A stretch of DNA of 64,000 nt from Aphelenchoides besseyi (taxonomy: Eukaryota > Nematoda > Chromadorea > Rhabditida > Aphelenchoididae): positions 4,774,001 to 4,838,000 of the forward strand of contig JAMPIQ010000003.1 in assembly GCA_024699855.1 (NCBI GenBank), in the 5' to 3' direction. Each line of letters begins with the position of its first letter. Position 1 is the first letter of the stretch. The notes beneath the pieces were generated by a model that saw only the letters and a list, made by a program, of their open reading frames with translations, was not told the origin of the DNA and did no database searches. Below, in pieces: positions 33,501 through 45,106 of this stretch. Position numbers and translations under genes: made by a program.

Positions 33501-34559
33501 TGTTGTAATCTTAATTTCAAGTGCTCGTTCTGCTCTTTTATATTTTTAGTCGATGGGCGGAGTTCACTTGTTTTCAATTTTTCTCTCTTCTTACTTCTCC
33601 TTCTTTTGTACGGTGATTGAAAGGTAGCAATCATGAGATCGAATACCTGCGGCGGTCATTCGATCGGTTGAAAAGTTGAGCGGCACAAAGCCGTCGCTTG
33701 AACGGCGATGCTTGCGGATTTACTCAGCAAGTAACGACGATTTCCGGTTTCTCTCACCTGTCGCTTTTCGATATCCAGAAAAGTTTTCAAGTTCGAAAAG
33801 CAATTCTTTTGACGACGAACGATCGAACAGAAATCTAAAAGTGCAAATTCGGATTTTGCAATTGAAACGCGTAATGTGCTCCAAATTAGCGGGAGGTCAC
33901 TTACAGAAGTGGCATCGTGATTAACGTCAACAGTTCGCAATGAATGTAATCGTGCGGGTCGTACGACAGCGAAATTTTAATTGCAAAAGAATTCGTCTGC
34001 TCCGGTACAGTGATCCGAGAGATCATTTTGCGTAGTTTAAAAAATGTACCCAAGATGTAAAGGTCAGCAAATGACACGAAAAAAACTGTTTGCCGCGTGA
34101 TTGCCGCCAATTAGATTCTTTGGGCAAAGTCCTTGACAACCTAGTACGAACATTCCAAGCGATTTGCGAACGTGTCGATTTTTATTTTTGGTTTCTCAGT
34201 TACCGAATTGATCGATGAGTTTGTTATCGTCCGTTGAAACAGTTGTGCAGCTAATTCTCGGAGTATGTTCGACAAGTCAGCTGACCATTTGGAAAAAGAA
34301 CGATTACTGGAACGTTCGATAGAACGAAAATATTTACGCGCACCTTCTCATTTCTGATCATTCAACGAACACGACCAGTCAAACGGGTTGATTACTCGCC
34401 CATTTGGCGTCATTCCATTCATCGGCGAATTTGTGTGCCCTTTTGTTTCTTCTTCGATCGGTCAGACTAAACAAAAACCGAAGGTAATTAGTGTGTTTTG
34501 AGTAAGAAAGCTAATAAACATTCCAACGTAGAGATCAAAGTTCGTTCATTACTTAAACA
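33501..34559. other. Intergenic region, no gene seen
   Basis: Short open frames at 33656-33940 on both strands overlap each other and show no domain. This gap separates two minus-strand genes. Confidence 0.4.
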
Positions 34560-36521
34560 CTACAATCTTTCTCGAATGCTTTCATTTTCGTGCAAATTGG
34601 GACAACTCGAAACTTGAACAACCACCTGGGGTTTACTGACAATCGCCCACTTCTGTATTTCGGCTAAATTAACAGTTAGCATATTGTTATAGTTTTCCAA
34701 CCTGATCCAAAGATTAAAAAGATCAAACCAGAAACAGCACTGATACCGGCACTAATAAGGAAATTGATGCGCCATTCCTCCAGGGCGCCCCAAACAATCG
34801 CTGGTAAAATGATATAAGACAACATGACCAACCGTTTTATTGAAGAAACCAACAAGACTTGGAGCGAGTATACTTCCGATAACACCAGCGAAAGTAGTTA
34901 CTGATGAGATTGTTCCCGTAAATGATGGTGCAATCGAAAGTGCCTGGAAAGGGTCATTGGAAAATAGTCAAGAGAAAGGCAAACCGCAGTGAAAGCTCCA
35001 GAAATTTGTCCAGCAAAAAAACAACCAAGAACCGCCGATAAAATAATTCCCAACTGTTGATGGGTGCAATCAACTACAAAATAAGCCATTAGAACAAGGA
35101 TCGCTGATGTTCCAAATGTTGCTAAAGTCCTTCAAGTGTTCAATTCGCTGTATGAAACATTACCGATGCTTTGGAGAATCTTACAAGCCGCAGTACTGCT
35201 AACGACATTCGCTTTCTTCAGACTATCGGCCCCTATAATCGGTCAACGTAAACACCTTAACAACTTGGTTCTACCGATTGCCATAACGTTCTTGAAGATA
35301 AGCTGCGTAATGAACGGTAAAGCTGAGAAGAGTGCGTTCTGCAATCCATGTGGTTGATATGATAAAAAGTCTGCTTACTTGAGATATATCCAATTGAAGG
35401 ATGTCTTTGAAATATGCTGGCAGAAAGAACTGAAGTCAAATACAATCATTTTAGTAGTTATCGTCTAAACTTACTTGCAGAAATGTGTTGATAAAATTAA
35501 AAGAGAACTGTGAAATTACAACAGCGAGCGTTGCAGTACTTGTTAGCATCGAAAACCAAGGTATTTTCTTGAATGAAAGCTACATCTCGATTGTTAGAAA
35601 GCGAAGGCAGTCCAAAACGAACTTTTTTCTGTCCAAGTCCCGAGTGTTGGGACGACAATTGTACGTTCAAAAATAGTTTTTCCTTCTCGCCTATACAACG
35701 AGAATTGTTCGGTGAATCGGTTATGAAAACCGCAAAAAGAATGATGTTGATTATTCCAATAGAACCGGAAATTGGAAGTTTGCCGGTAAAATCTTCTTAA
35801 ACTAACCAACGGAGTAGAATATCAATGGCCAACCGTTCAGTATTGGGATCTCGCATAATGAACCGGCCATTATAACCCCAAATGAAGCGGCCAGTTGATT
35901 ACCGGACGTGTAAATTGAAGCAACAGTCGAGCGTTCATCCGGAGGAAACCAACGGGCACACAGAGAAGCTGCGCACGGAAAGAACATGCCATCACACATT
36001 CCCATCAAAAATCTTACAACCAAATAGACGTGGTAATTGTAAACGAACCATGGTGTCAATAAAGTTAAAATCGTGTAAACGATCGCTGAAGCTATAGAGT
36101 TAAAGATAAATGTAGTATTTTTGGAAAGTTATTTTTTACCTAACAACAGGTTCTTCGGACCATACTTATCAGACAGAGCCCCGGAGACTGTGATTGTCGT
36201 GATACTTCCATAGAATAACAAAGAGAACAACAATGCTTGTTCCGATTTGGTCCACTTAAATTCACCCTTAAAAAGTCAATGAGCTCGATACGAGCATAAC
36301 CAGCAGTTTACATGATATCCACTGCTTCTCTGTTGCTCTTTCGTTTGCAAAGAGCATTGTTCAGAAGCTAATGACAGATCTCGATCGTAGGTCGTTTCAT
36401 TTGTGCTATCAACCATACAAATAATCGCGATTCCAAGGTTCGAACGCATTGAAATTGTTGCATAAGTTGCAAAGCATAGCAAAAGCACTGAAACATAGTT
36501 GATTGATAACGAGATTTTCAC
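34560..36521 (-). CDS. SLC17-type (sialin/vesicular glutamate/phosphate) MFS transporter
   Basis: SLC17 members move organic anions or phosphate, many coupled to H+ or Na+. The minus-strand gene starts at 36521 (MKISLSINYVSVLLLCFATY) with the typical first helix and RSNLGIAIICMVDS. Then come GEFKWTKSEQALLFSLLFYG and GALSDKYGPKNLL (loop 2-3 MFS signature). RFLMGMCDGMFFPCAASLCARWFPPDERS is the helix 4-5 region of the family. Later exons give FFLPAYFKDILQLDISQ, ALSIAPSFTGTISSVTTFAG, GALEEWRINFLISAGISAVS and FLIFGSAEIQKWA, where an intron splits the end. The final stop is the complement of CTA at 34560-34562. About ten exons. Substrate cannot be told from sequence. Confidence 0.82.
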
Positions 36522-36850
36522 AAGACTTACAAACTACGAGACGAAAAGATTTGTAATGAAAAAGCGACGATTCGGCGCCCATTTCTTTTCGATAGCACCC
36601 AAAAAACTAAGCTGCAGGGTTTTCAGGTGACAGACAACTTGAAATTACGAATGCAAATCTACAGATCGACGTATATCGAGAGTTGTTGTTTTGATAGGAA
36701 ATGTGTACGCCCGATTTATCAACATGAATATCGAACAGTGCCCGTAACAATAAAAGTTAGGTATCTATAATGCATTCGTGGATTATTGTCGTCTACAGAT
36801 CTTTCGTAGGGATCTCTGATTGCAATGTCACCGATTCGTTAAATTTATCG

Positions 36851-38006
36851 ATCTCGTTTGTATGTTCTTCGAAGTCATGATGTTGGCGGTGTTCCGGATG
36901 TTTGCAATTTCCTTTTTCTTCCAATTCTCGGACCGTCGCTCAAAGACCTGCTGGACGTTAGAACTCCATCGTATCAAACGGCCATTCAAATTACCGTTCA
37001 AACTCTACGGTCGATTAAGAACTTTTATGCTCTCGAAGAATTCATCGCGACATCAAGCCGGCGAACTTTGCGATTGGACACAAAGAAGAGTCGAACACCG
37101 TTTTCTTGATCGACTTTGGAATGGCTGTTCGTTTCTGCACGAATCCGAGCAAAATGCCCACCAGCTCGGCCTACCAGTTCATTGGTACGCGTTGCTACGC
37201 TTCTCGCATCACACACAACGAAAAGCCGCAAACACGTCGCGATGATCTTGAGTCGTGGTTCTACATCGTATGTTTTAACTAATCAGTTCGAATTCATTGT
37301 TTTCGTTTCAGTGCTTGGGAGTCTTTAAACTTGGCATTCTATTGTGGGCCAACGAGCAAGAGCCAATGGTCCGTCATCTGAAAGACAACCTCTTCGAGAA
37401 ACTCCGTGAGTTAGTCACTGCAATCGATCGAAGCTGCTTTTAGCGTCCACCATCTTCCCACAGGCTCCCAGCTATTTTGAGCAGTTTGCAAGCATGATCG
37501 ACGAAATTGGAAATTACAGCACACCGAACTACGATTTCTTCTTTGAGCTGCTCAACAGTTTAGCCCAAGAGCGCGATTTGGCTTTGGACGCACCGTTCGA
37601 GTAGTTGGGAAAGGTAAGAGGGCGATGTTCGGAAAATAATAATTGTTGTTTTTAGAATGCGAATGTCAAGGCTCCACGTGTTGCAAGATGTGAGATTTCA
37701 TTTGGAGCCAAGAACGACAAACCGACGACTTTTGTCGAACAATCGCGTACTCCAAAAACCAAAGGTGGAAAGAAGAAGGTAGAACTGTTCGCATGCTCTT
37801 TTGATGTTAAATCTTTTCAGTCGACCGATCAATCCTCTTCGCCGCTTCCACCAACTACGTCAGTCTACTCAACACCATCAAGTCACCGTCCGGTCACTTC
37901 AACTCGCTCCGAAATTGAAACTCCGTCGGCCATGTCCGTTCCTACATTCATTCCAATTCCCAAAAATATGAAAGTCGAGAGGACGAAAGAGAAAACTGAC
38001 GGTTAA
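36851..38006 (+). pseudogene. TTBK-like protein kinase, 5'-truncated with frameshift and nonsense codon
   Basis: This belongs to the CK1/TTBK-like kinases that are greatly expanded in nematodes. GVPDVCNFLFLPILGPSLKD, TLRSIKNFYALEEF, then after a one-base frame change near 37044 IHRDIKPANFAIGHKEES (catalytic loop), FLIDFGMAVRF (DFG) and YQFIGTRCYAS are all visible. Introns occur at about 37269-37311, 37406-37441, 37616-37656 and 37779-37819. The glycine loop and ATP-anchoring Lys are not found upstream. A TAG at 37602-37604 falls where relatives have Trp (PFxW), and the frame then continues open for three more exons with a Ser/Thr/Pro tail ending KEKTDG. Three separate faults make a dying gene more likely than sequence errors, although the active-site motifs are intact. 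Confidence 0.7.
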
Positions 38007-38242
38007 AGTTGTTGCATCGGCATAAACTTATGAAATTTACTTATGCATTTAAACAAGAGATTACTTTGGAGTAAAAATTGATTCTCGATGTGATAGTCTT
38101 TTGTTGGTACGGTGATTTCGTAAAGATTGTACTCGAATTCTCTGGTGATTGTGAAGCCGGAGATCTTGCATTCGATTGATAATTTGGCTTTGTGGTCGTA
38201 AGTCGTTGTTGCCATTGAACCGTATAGCCTGTAATGTCAATT
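38003..38242 (-). other. Coding-like minus-strand exon convergent with the kinase remnant
   Basis: An acceptor-like ATTACAG (complement, near 38235) opens a frame reading YGSMATTTYDHKAKLSIECK, then ISGFTITREFEYNLYEITVP, ending at 38003 where its stop overlaps the stop of the kinase remnant. The family was not recognised and no upstream exon was joined. Confidence 0.3.
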
Positions 38243-38860
38243 TATGTTTGATTCAGATAATATATCAGTTGTTTGTAGAATGTTTCAAAGCAAAAATTTC
38301 GTTTTATTTTCGTGGCAGGTGTTTCTCGAGCACTAATCGTCTAGCCCTGTTTCGAAACCTTCTCCTATACATTTTGTCCAATGTTGTTTGTGGCTGACCG
38401 TGAGAGTCTTGACCAAGTGCCTTGAGCCGTCAGTTAGTTATATTTTGTGGACTAGACGGGTGACCGGTTTTGGAATCACATTTTGCGTTTGAAACCGTTG
38501 AGTAGAAGTCGGGTGCCGTAAGACTGATGTTTTAGAGAGTTTCGGCGCTTGCCGCTTTGTTGTTGGCTACGGTATAACCTGCACAATGCGCTCTGTTCGT
38601 GTGTGCAGGTTCAAGATTCTCGGCATTCGAATTGGAATTAAGAATTCGCGTTGATGGTGGCGTGAACGACTTTCCCACGGTGATTTATGCATTCTTGCAA
38701 TCGGTGACGTAGTGTACGATCTCCCTTGCCATAAATCGCGGTCAAATCAACGGTGTCGGGTGTGAACGCGAAAGAAAAGGGTGACCGATTGGCGAAGCTC
38801 GCGTCTCTCGCGTTCCTTTCGATCATTGACCTTCTTAGCGTTCAGTTGGTACTTTTGCGG

Positions 38861-39760
38861 GCGAAATTTTTGACCTTGCGCTTCCACGATAAAACCCCCA
38901 AACTTTTTTGCCGTTTAGCATAACAAAGGAAAGGTCATTAGCTATCACGCGCTAATCACGCATACTGTATGCCAAAAAAACGCGCCTTTTCGAAAGGAAT
39001 CTGATGGTTTTATCAGTTTTTCCTAAACGGTACTTTGCGTGGACTGATGAGCGTTTGAAGTTCCATGCAAATTGCGTGCTTTTTTGGTACCTCGTTCTCG
39101 ATTTTAAGGGGAAATGTAGGAAAAACAATGATCCAAAATTTCACGTTCTTTTTTGCCTTTGTGTGAAATTGCTACCGTCTTGAAATTGCTTTGATTGAAA
39201 AGAAAACGCGCAAAATCGCTTATCTGCTTGTTTTTGGTCGATGTCCGAACTCATTTTTTGGCAAGTGGACGTGCTCTTTTTTTTGGTCGGCGTTCTGGTC
39301 GCTCTCCAATACGAGTTGATATAAGATTTACAAATCACGATCCAAATCGTTTCCTGGTTCGTTCAGTGGTTGGGCCGTTGGCTTTGAACCTTCCGGTGCA
39401 AATCCAGCGCGTTCGAACTGAACAAGCGGGTTCGATTCACAGAGCGATCAAATCACAAGATATCAAGGGCAAAAAAGGTTAATTAGATTGGATCAAAGCC
39501 GGCCGTTTGCATTTTTTCGATTCGTTTTGCAACCGTTTGTAATGCTAATCAATTTCAAGTAGTAGTTTGATTAAATCAGTTGGAGTATCGAAGTGAACCT
39601 GAAAAGTTTACTGTGACAACAATTAAAGGTGTTGGCGCGCTTTGTCGGGAGTAAAGATGCAAGAGAAGCAATAATACTGCTCGCAATGAGCACATCTGAT
39701 GAATGCTAAACGGGTATGTCTCGGTATTTCTGGACATCTTTCGATCGATTGATAATTGTC
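38861..39760 (+). repeat. 900-bp tandem repeat, unit 1 (copy B)
   Basis: Followed directly by a second unit with exactly 900-base period and no visible net indel. Similarity to copy A (3086-3992) also extends ~85 bases upstream, from 38779. The unit contains the ORF 39195-39482 found in all copies. Confidence 0.9.
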
Positions 39761-40660
39761 GCGAAATTTCTGACCTTGCGCTTCCACGATAAAACCCCCA
39801 AACTTTTTTGCCGTTTAGCATAACAAAGGAAAGGTCATTAGCTATCACGCGCTAATCACGCATAATATATGCCAAAAAAACGCGCCTTTTCGAAAGGAAT
39901 CTGATGGTTTTATCAGTTTTTCCTAAACGGTACCCTGCGTGGACTTATGGGCCTTTGAAGTTCCATGCAAATTGCGTGCTTTTTTGGTACCTCGTTCTCG
40001 ATTTTAAGGGGAAATGTAGGAAAAACAATGATCCAAAATTTCACGTTCTTTTTTGCCTTTGTGTGAAATTGCTACCGTCTTGAAATTGCTTTGATTGAAA
40101 AGAAAACGCGCAAAATCGCTTATCTGCTTGTTTTTGGTCGATGTCCGAACTCATTTTTTGGCAAGTGGACGTGCTTTTTTTTTTGGTCGGCGTTCTGGTC
40201 GCTCTCCAATACGAGTTGATATAAGATTTACAAATCACGATCCAAATCGTTTCCTGGTTCGTTCAGTGGTTGGGCCGTTGGCTTTGAACCTTCCGGTGCA
40301 AATCCAGCGCGTTCGAACTGAACAAGCGGGTTCGATTCACAGAGCGATCAAATCACAAGATATCAAGGGCAAAAAAGGTTTATTAGATTGGATCAAAGCC
40401 GGCCGTTTGCATTTTTTCGATTCGTTTTGCAATCGTTTGTAATGCTAATCAATTTCAAGCAGTAGTTTGATTAAATCAGTTGGAGTATTGAAGTGAACCT
40501 GAAAAGTTTACTGTGACAACAATTAAAGGTGTTGGCGCGCTTTTTCTGGAGTAAAGATGCAATGGAAGCAATAATACTGCTCGCAATGAGCACATCTGAT
40601 GAATGCTAAACGGGTATGTCTCGGTATTTCTGGACATCTTTCGATCGATTGGTAATTGTC
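39761..40660 (+). repeat. 900-bp tandem repeat, unit 2 (copy C)
   Basis: Direct repeat of 38861-39760 with a few substitutions. One changes GGTTAATT to GGTTTATT, which lengthens the shared ORF to 40442. On the minus strand the right edge reads CAHCEQYYCFHC, a zinc-binding-like Cys pattern, continuing into unique DNA to a start at 40719-40721. Confidence 0.9.
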
Positions 40661-40799
40661 GCGTGCCGCGAACGAAAGCGGCGCCGATCTCCGTTTCTGA
40701 GCATTCAAAACGGCCCGCCATTTTGTTTAAAAATTGTTGAACTTATCTGCGCGTCAGTTTGGGAATTGCAGTGTTTCTTTTAAGAGCCGCCGCTCTACC

Positions 40800-40917
40800 T
40801 CTCATTCAGTTAGTTGTCGGTCGACGACCAAAACGATGAAGTCTTTTCTTGATTCAGTGTTCTCACGGTTTGAGCCGCCAAGAACGTTGATTTCAGACAA
40901 TGCAATGTGCTTCACCG
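40800..40917 (+). pseudogene. Gypsy-type integrase core fragment
   Basis: The frame reads TTKTMKSFLDSVFSRFEPPR then TLISDNAMCFTG, matching the second catalytic Asp region (SDNG.QFT) of retroelement integrases. It stops abruptly where another element's RT begins in a different frame. Confidence 0.6.
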
Positions 40918-41537
40918 GGAGTGGATGGAATCCCGTCGATGGTCGTCAAGCACTGTGTGCTCCAATTGTCGGAATGCCTGTCCGAAATCATCAACCGGAT
41001 GTTCGAGCGCAACGAGTTTGCTCACTCGCGCACGATTCTCCTCCACAAGAAAGGAGACACCGCCGATCTCAACAACTACAGACCCATCAGCCTGCTCCCG
41101 ACGACGTTCAAAGTGCTCACCCGAGTTATCACCGCTCGAGTGACCGCCGCAGTCCAAACGCAACTTCCGGTCGAGCAGGCGGGTTTCCGGCGCTCGTTCT
41201 CAACAATCGAGCACATCCATACGGTCAACCTCATTGTGGAGAAATCACGTGAATGGAACTTGCCGATCAACATGGTTTTTGTGGACTTCCGGAAAGCCTT
41301 CGACACCCTCGAGTACTCGGCACTCTGGTCCGTTCTCACGAACTTCAACGTGGACACGGAAACAACCCGCATGATCCAGCTCATCTACGCGGCCGGAACC
41401 TCAACAGTGGCCGTTGGCGATTTATCTGCACCGTTCATCACAAAACGCGGAGTCCGCCAAGGAGACTCGCTCTCCCCGCTCTTGTTCGTGGTCACTCTAC
41501 AAGACGCGATCAATCGGATCCAATGGCACCATCGCGG
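40900..41537 (+). pseudogene. Non-LTR retrotransposon RT fragment
   Basis: An uninterrupted 212-codon stretch covers RT motifs: SPGVDGIPSMVVK, then ILLHKKGDTADLNNYRPISL, EQAGFRRSFSTIEHIH, VFVDFRKAFDTLEYSALW (first catalytic Asp) and GVRQGDSLSPLLFVVTLQDA. It breaks off before the YADD box because an LTR element is inserted at 41538. It is a close relative of the fragment at 4660-5216 and better preserved. Confidence 0.85.
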
Positions 41538-41696
41538 TGTTGTGACTTTAATTGCTGTCCATCTAGTTTCGGAGTCCCAAGCCGATTGGCAACCCGGATA
41601 GGCTGGGTTTTTCTTTCTGCTCCGGCCGGTTTTTTGGGTTATTAATTATTGTATTGTAGCATTGTTTTGGTTAGTAATAACCTTGTCCACAACGCG
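41538..41696 (+). repeat. 5' LTR of a short gypsy-like element
   Basis: The 159-base sequence begins TGTTGTGAC and ends near CCACAACGCG. It matches 42752-42910 at about 95 percent by eye. The first and last bases form the short inverted TGTTGTG/CACAAC expected of LTRs. Confidence 0.85.
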
Positions 41697-41840
41697 CTCG
41701 AGACGACGATACTCGACCGCAACATTAGCGCAGTCAGCTTGAGCAAACGAATGCTAAGGGAATAATTTGCGAGTCGATTAAACTCCGGTAAGAAAATTCA
41801 TTAAAATTTTTGATCTTTTCTCGCTCGGTAATTTCAGGAA

Positions 41841-42467
41841 ATGGCAACCACCCCAACGCCAACGTCAACAGTTTGTAAGCAGCAAATAACGAAGTCGACA
41901 AACAAGATCAAAGAAACCATCGAAAACTTCGAAGCGTTGGTTCTTAACGCGTTGTCGACGCCGAACAAATTGAACATTCGAAAGTGGATGGCAACGATCA
42001 CCGCATCAGTAGCCAACATTCGCACGTACGAAGCACATTGGAGCATTTGAGGTGCAACTGGAATACTGGAATACGAGGCGAAAGACTGTGATTTCCGAGG
42101 CACAGTGCTCGATGGCGAAGTTGCGATTACGATGGTGAAGGAAGCCCTCGATCCACCAACACCAACAGCGTCACGTGGACCGGAAGCAAGCTCAACAATT
42201 GCAACACCAACGAATTCAAAACTTGTCGAAGCACGTTCACTACTCACGACATTTCAATTCAACCGCGAACAAGAACACGGCTTTGAAGATTGGCACTCCC
42301 ATTTCGAGGCGGTTGTGGAGATCACAAATTTGGACACCGAACAACAACGTGCACTCTTATTGTCGTTACTAGGTGAAGCGGAAAGAGCCCGATTGAACGA
42401 TCATTTGTATCCGGACAAGCCGAACAATTCAACCGCCATCATGGAGCCCAACACCGACAATTTATAG
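41841..42467 (+). pseudogene. Gag-like coding remnant of the short LTR element
   Basis: ORF 41841-42050 starts MATTPTPTSTVCKQQITKST, followed after a stop by 42069-42467 with VARSLLTTF-like and FEDWHSHFEAVVEITNLDTE, a helix-rich Gag/capsid-like sequence (QQRALLLSLLGEAERARL). One stop at 42048 separates the halves. Confidence 0.5.
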
Positions 42468-42652
42468 TTGGAGACTCTGTAGTCGTCCAGATCGATCCCC
42501 GACGACGAATCACCGGTCAAGTTGCACGACTCCTAGGCAACAGTGTTCTTATCATCAACACCAACGAAGGCGAATACAAACGGCACATTAATCAAGTCAC
42601 ACGCCGAATCGACACGACCGAAGAGGACCAAGAATCCCAAATTTCAGACTGA
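42457..42652 (+). CDS. Integrase C-terminal tail fragment of the short LTR element
   Basis: The frame reads VGDSVVVQIDPRRRITGQVA, LLGNSVLIINTNEGEYKRHI, then RRIDTT. This is the small SH3-like domain that ends gypsy polyproteins. It overlaps the end of the Gag-like frame, showing the pol deletion joined gag to the pol tail. Confidence 0.55.
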
Positions 42653-42751
42653 GTTCGGCGGCTGGTAAGATCTCGCCGACGGTTTAATCTCTCGTGCTAT
42701 TCCCCTTTTCTTTCACATACTGATTGTACTTGTATCTAAGAAGAGGAGGAA

Positions 42752-42910
42752 TGTTGTGACGTTAATCGCTGTCCATTTAGTTTCGGGGTCCCAAGCCGAT
42801 TGGCAATCCGGATAGGCTGGGTTTTTCTTTCTGCTCCAACCGGTTTTTTGGGTTATTAATTATTGTATTGTAGCATTGTTTTGGTTAGTAATAAACTTGT
42901 CCACAACGCG
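42752..42910 (+). repeat. 3' LTR of the short gypsy-like element
   Basis: Pairs with 41538-41696. A handful of differences suggests the insertion is not recent. Confidence 0.85.
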
Positions 42911-43053
42911 TTCGCGGAGGGGAGAAGAGCGGGGGAGTAGAATAACGTAAAACACAGTACCAAGAATCGATCGGATTCGGACCCGAGCAGGTTCATTAAT
43001 CCAAGCGTGAGGAATCAATAAACTCTCGACCATTCATTTGGATTTACGTACAT

Positions 43054-43643
43054 TTGTCACCAAGCGCCCGAAAGAAGGTCTTTTGGAGCGCAACAATTGA
43101 GACAAACTTCGGAACTTGCGTAACGACCGGAAATTCGATGCGAGAGGAGATGACGAAAGTCGGGATGATTCGAATCGTGATTCCCGAACAAGAAGAAGAC
43201 ACTGAAATCACAGCGGAAGAATTCATCAAACTGAGCTGCGAAATTGGGAAGATCGAAATGAATCCGGACATTTCGATCGTCGACGATCCCAACTTCATCA
43301 TCGATGAGACAGTCTCCAAACGCGAGCGGAAACAGCAGATCCATCTGATGAAAAAGAGAGCCAACTGTTTTTGGAATCTGTGGCAGCATCACTACTTGAC
43401 CTCGCTACACGAACGTTTCAATTCGACGAGTCAGCAGACGTGAAGCCTTCAAGTCGGAGAAGATTGATCATAGCCGAAAAGCCGCGTCACCGGAATGAAT
43501 GGAAACTCGGACGAATTGAACGCTTGTTCTATGGAAGCGATCAGATCGCGACGACGACTATCAAACGAGCGGTCGCTACATTTTATCCATTGGAAACCGA
43601 ACTCTCGATTCCCAAACCTCAACCAATGGAGAGAGCCCAGTAG
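43054..43643 (+). pseudogene. Bel/Pao integrase C-terminal region, copy 2
   Basis: 43054-43440 reads IVIPEQEEDTEITAEEFIKL, VDDPNFIIDETVSKRERKQQ and WNLWQHHYLTSLHERFNSTS. The tail (43460-43643) matches 2130-2316. A TGA at 43440 and a one-base deletion near 43464 break this copy. It supplies about 320 bases of upstream pol that copy 1 lacks. Confidence 0.7.
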
Positions 43644-44454
43644 CCCCGGAAAGCGAACGAGGACCAGCGAAGACGCGGACGTCAGTTCGAGCCCGACGAC
43701 ACCCAATGACAAGATTTCATTATGCATAAACTGTATGTTAGTTGTTAAACTCCTCGGTTTTTACCTCCTTCTCTTTGCCACCCAATTTGTTTGCACTTTG
43801 TTGTTCACAGCCGACCGAAAGGCCTACCGTTCGCTCGTTGAAATGCTGATTGTAGGTCAATTTGCCAAATTTGCTCTTACCGACCCTTAAGGTCGGGATT
43901 TCTCCTGTTGTTTCGCCCAGTGATCCGTTATCTCATTCGTGTTTGTGTTAAAATAAAGATTTATTAACCCAAGTTTGAGGAGTTGAAGAAAACCTTTCGA
44001 AAGGAACTTAAAGGACGCGGAATTCCTTACAACGGTGCGTTGATCGACGTAGTACGCTGTTAGGGAATCTTCGACTCGACAAAACAGATCACAAACACCG
44101 AACAAGGTCCACCGGAAAAAGAGGTCAAAGATCTTTTGGACGATTGATCACAGGATCAGGAAATCAAGAAGACTTACTTAACTGGAAGACGAGTTGAATT
44201 GGCCGAAGAATTAAGTGAGTTAATTTCATTAATTGAACTTTCTCATTAAGTCATTTAGAACGTGTTCGTTACATTCAAGAAAAGTTGTTGACCAATTGAA
44301 AGATTCTCGTATGGTTGTTGTTTTGAATTGGCCAATGAATCTTGGTAATTTGCTTGATATTGTATTGTGATTAAGATAAAGTATTTTGTTGTTTCTTTTG
44401 CAAGTGGTACCAACGATATGAATTGAAGATAAGAGAAATTTGCGGTTGAGGACT
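43376..44454 (+). repeat. Bel/Pao 3'-end dispersed repeat, copy 2
   Basis: Matches 2049-3061. It carries about 70 extra bases near 44350-44420 that copy 1 lacks. Confidence 0.8.
43968..44300 (+). pseudogene. Second copy of the gene-like remnant with intron
   Basis: It carries the same two stops as 2641-2969. Here the donor is GTGAGT (about 44215) and the acceptor CATTTAG (about 44258), giving AEELKRVRYIQEKLLTN on splicing. Confidence 0.4.
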
Positions 44455-44797
44455 TTTGTACAAACAACGAAGAAGATAATTTACGAAAGTATACGATTAT
44501 GAACCGAAATTTTTAGCTGGACGGTGTCAACCTTGTTTCGAGATTCCGATGTGATTTCGCGGACTCATTCGTCAATGAACCATTGGCAATCGGCGTCTTG
44601 ATAAGAAATAAAGCACACCTGCAAAAGTGTGATACACTTCTCATAGCTTCGAGTCATATTCCGATAATGAGCCGCCGGAAGAGTTTGCACCACCAGGCAC
44701 CGCTTGTAATGTTAAGCATCAAAATGTCGCATTTAGGGTCATTCCGACGAACGAACATAAGGCTCCTTTGTCTTCCGTTCATTTCTTCGAATTTGAC

Positions 44798-45106
44798 TTA
44801 TAAATAAGCAATCGTCACATTTGCGCACTTATGTTCGTTCACAGTTGGATATTTGGCTGAGCAAACAACACACGTGTTTCCGTCAATGATAAGGTTGATT
44901 GCTTTCACTACGGGAGATGAGAACGTTGTGGACGGCGCGAAAGATTGGTGGGCTTTCGGTAACGCGCGCCAACTTCCACCAACATCTTCGACTTGCCTAA
45001 TAGGAATCGACAGCTTTTGTCGGTTCACGATTATGAGACGAGTAGCGACCAAAAAGAACGGGGCGTTCGATATGGCAGGTGCGGACTCGGCAGCGCGTTG
45101 CGGCAA
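44798..45106 (-). other. Coding-like minus-strand stretch with a C2HC pattern
   Basis: The open frame ends with ALNLI-type residues then CVVCSAKYPTVNEHKC, a Cys2-His-Cys arrangement that could bind zinc. A second open minus-strand stretch at 45182-45421 (FVYDKAKNMGTAFYITVKTT) lies upstream, but the two could not be spliced in phase. The family is not recognised. Confidence 0.3.

Larger units (their letters stand above)
41538..42910 (+). mobile_element. Internally deleted LTR retrotransposon (about 1.4 kb)
   Basis: Two 159-base LTRs flank about 1055 bases of internal DNA. A purine tract (AAGAAGAGGAGGA) sits directly before the 3' LTR, as a plus-strand primer site should. The interior keeps a Gag-like part and an integrase C-terminal tail but no protease, RT, RNase H or integrase core. 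It is therefore non-autonomous and would need enzymes from a relative. Confidence 0.8.

Noticed and set aside
38861..40660. CRISPR or satellite array
   Set aside because: There are only two 900-base units with no short spacers, and animal DNA does not carry CRISPR arrays.
41834..42247. 137-codon minus-strand frame in the short LTR element
   Set aside because: Shadow of the Gag-like frame on the plus strand.
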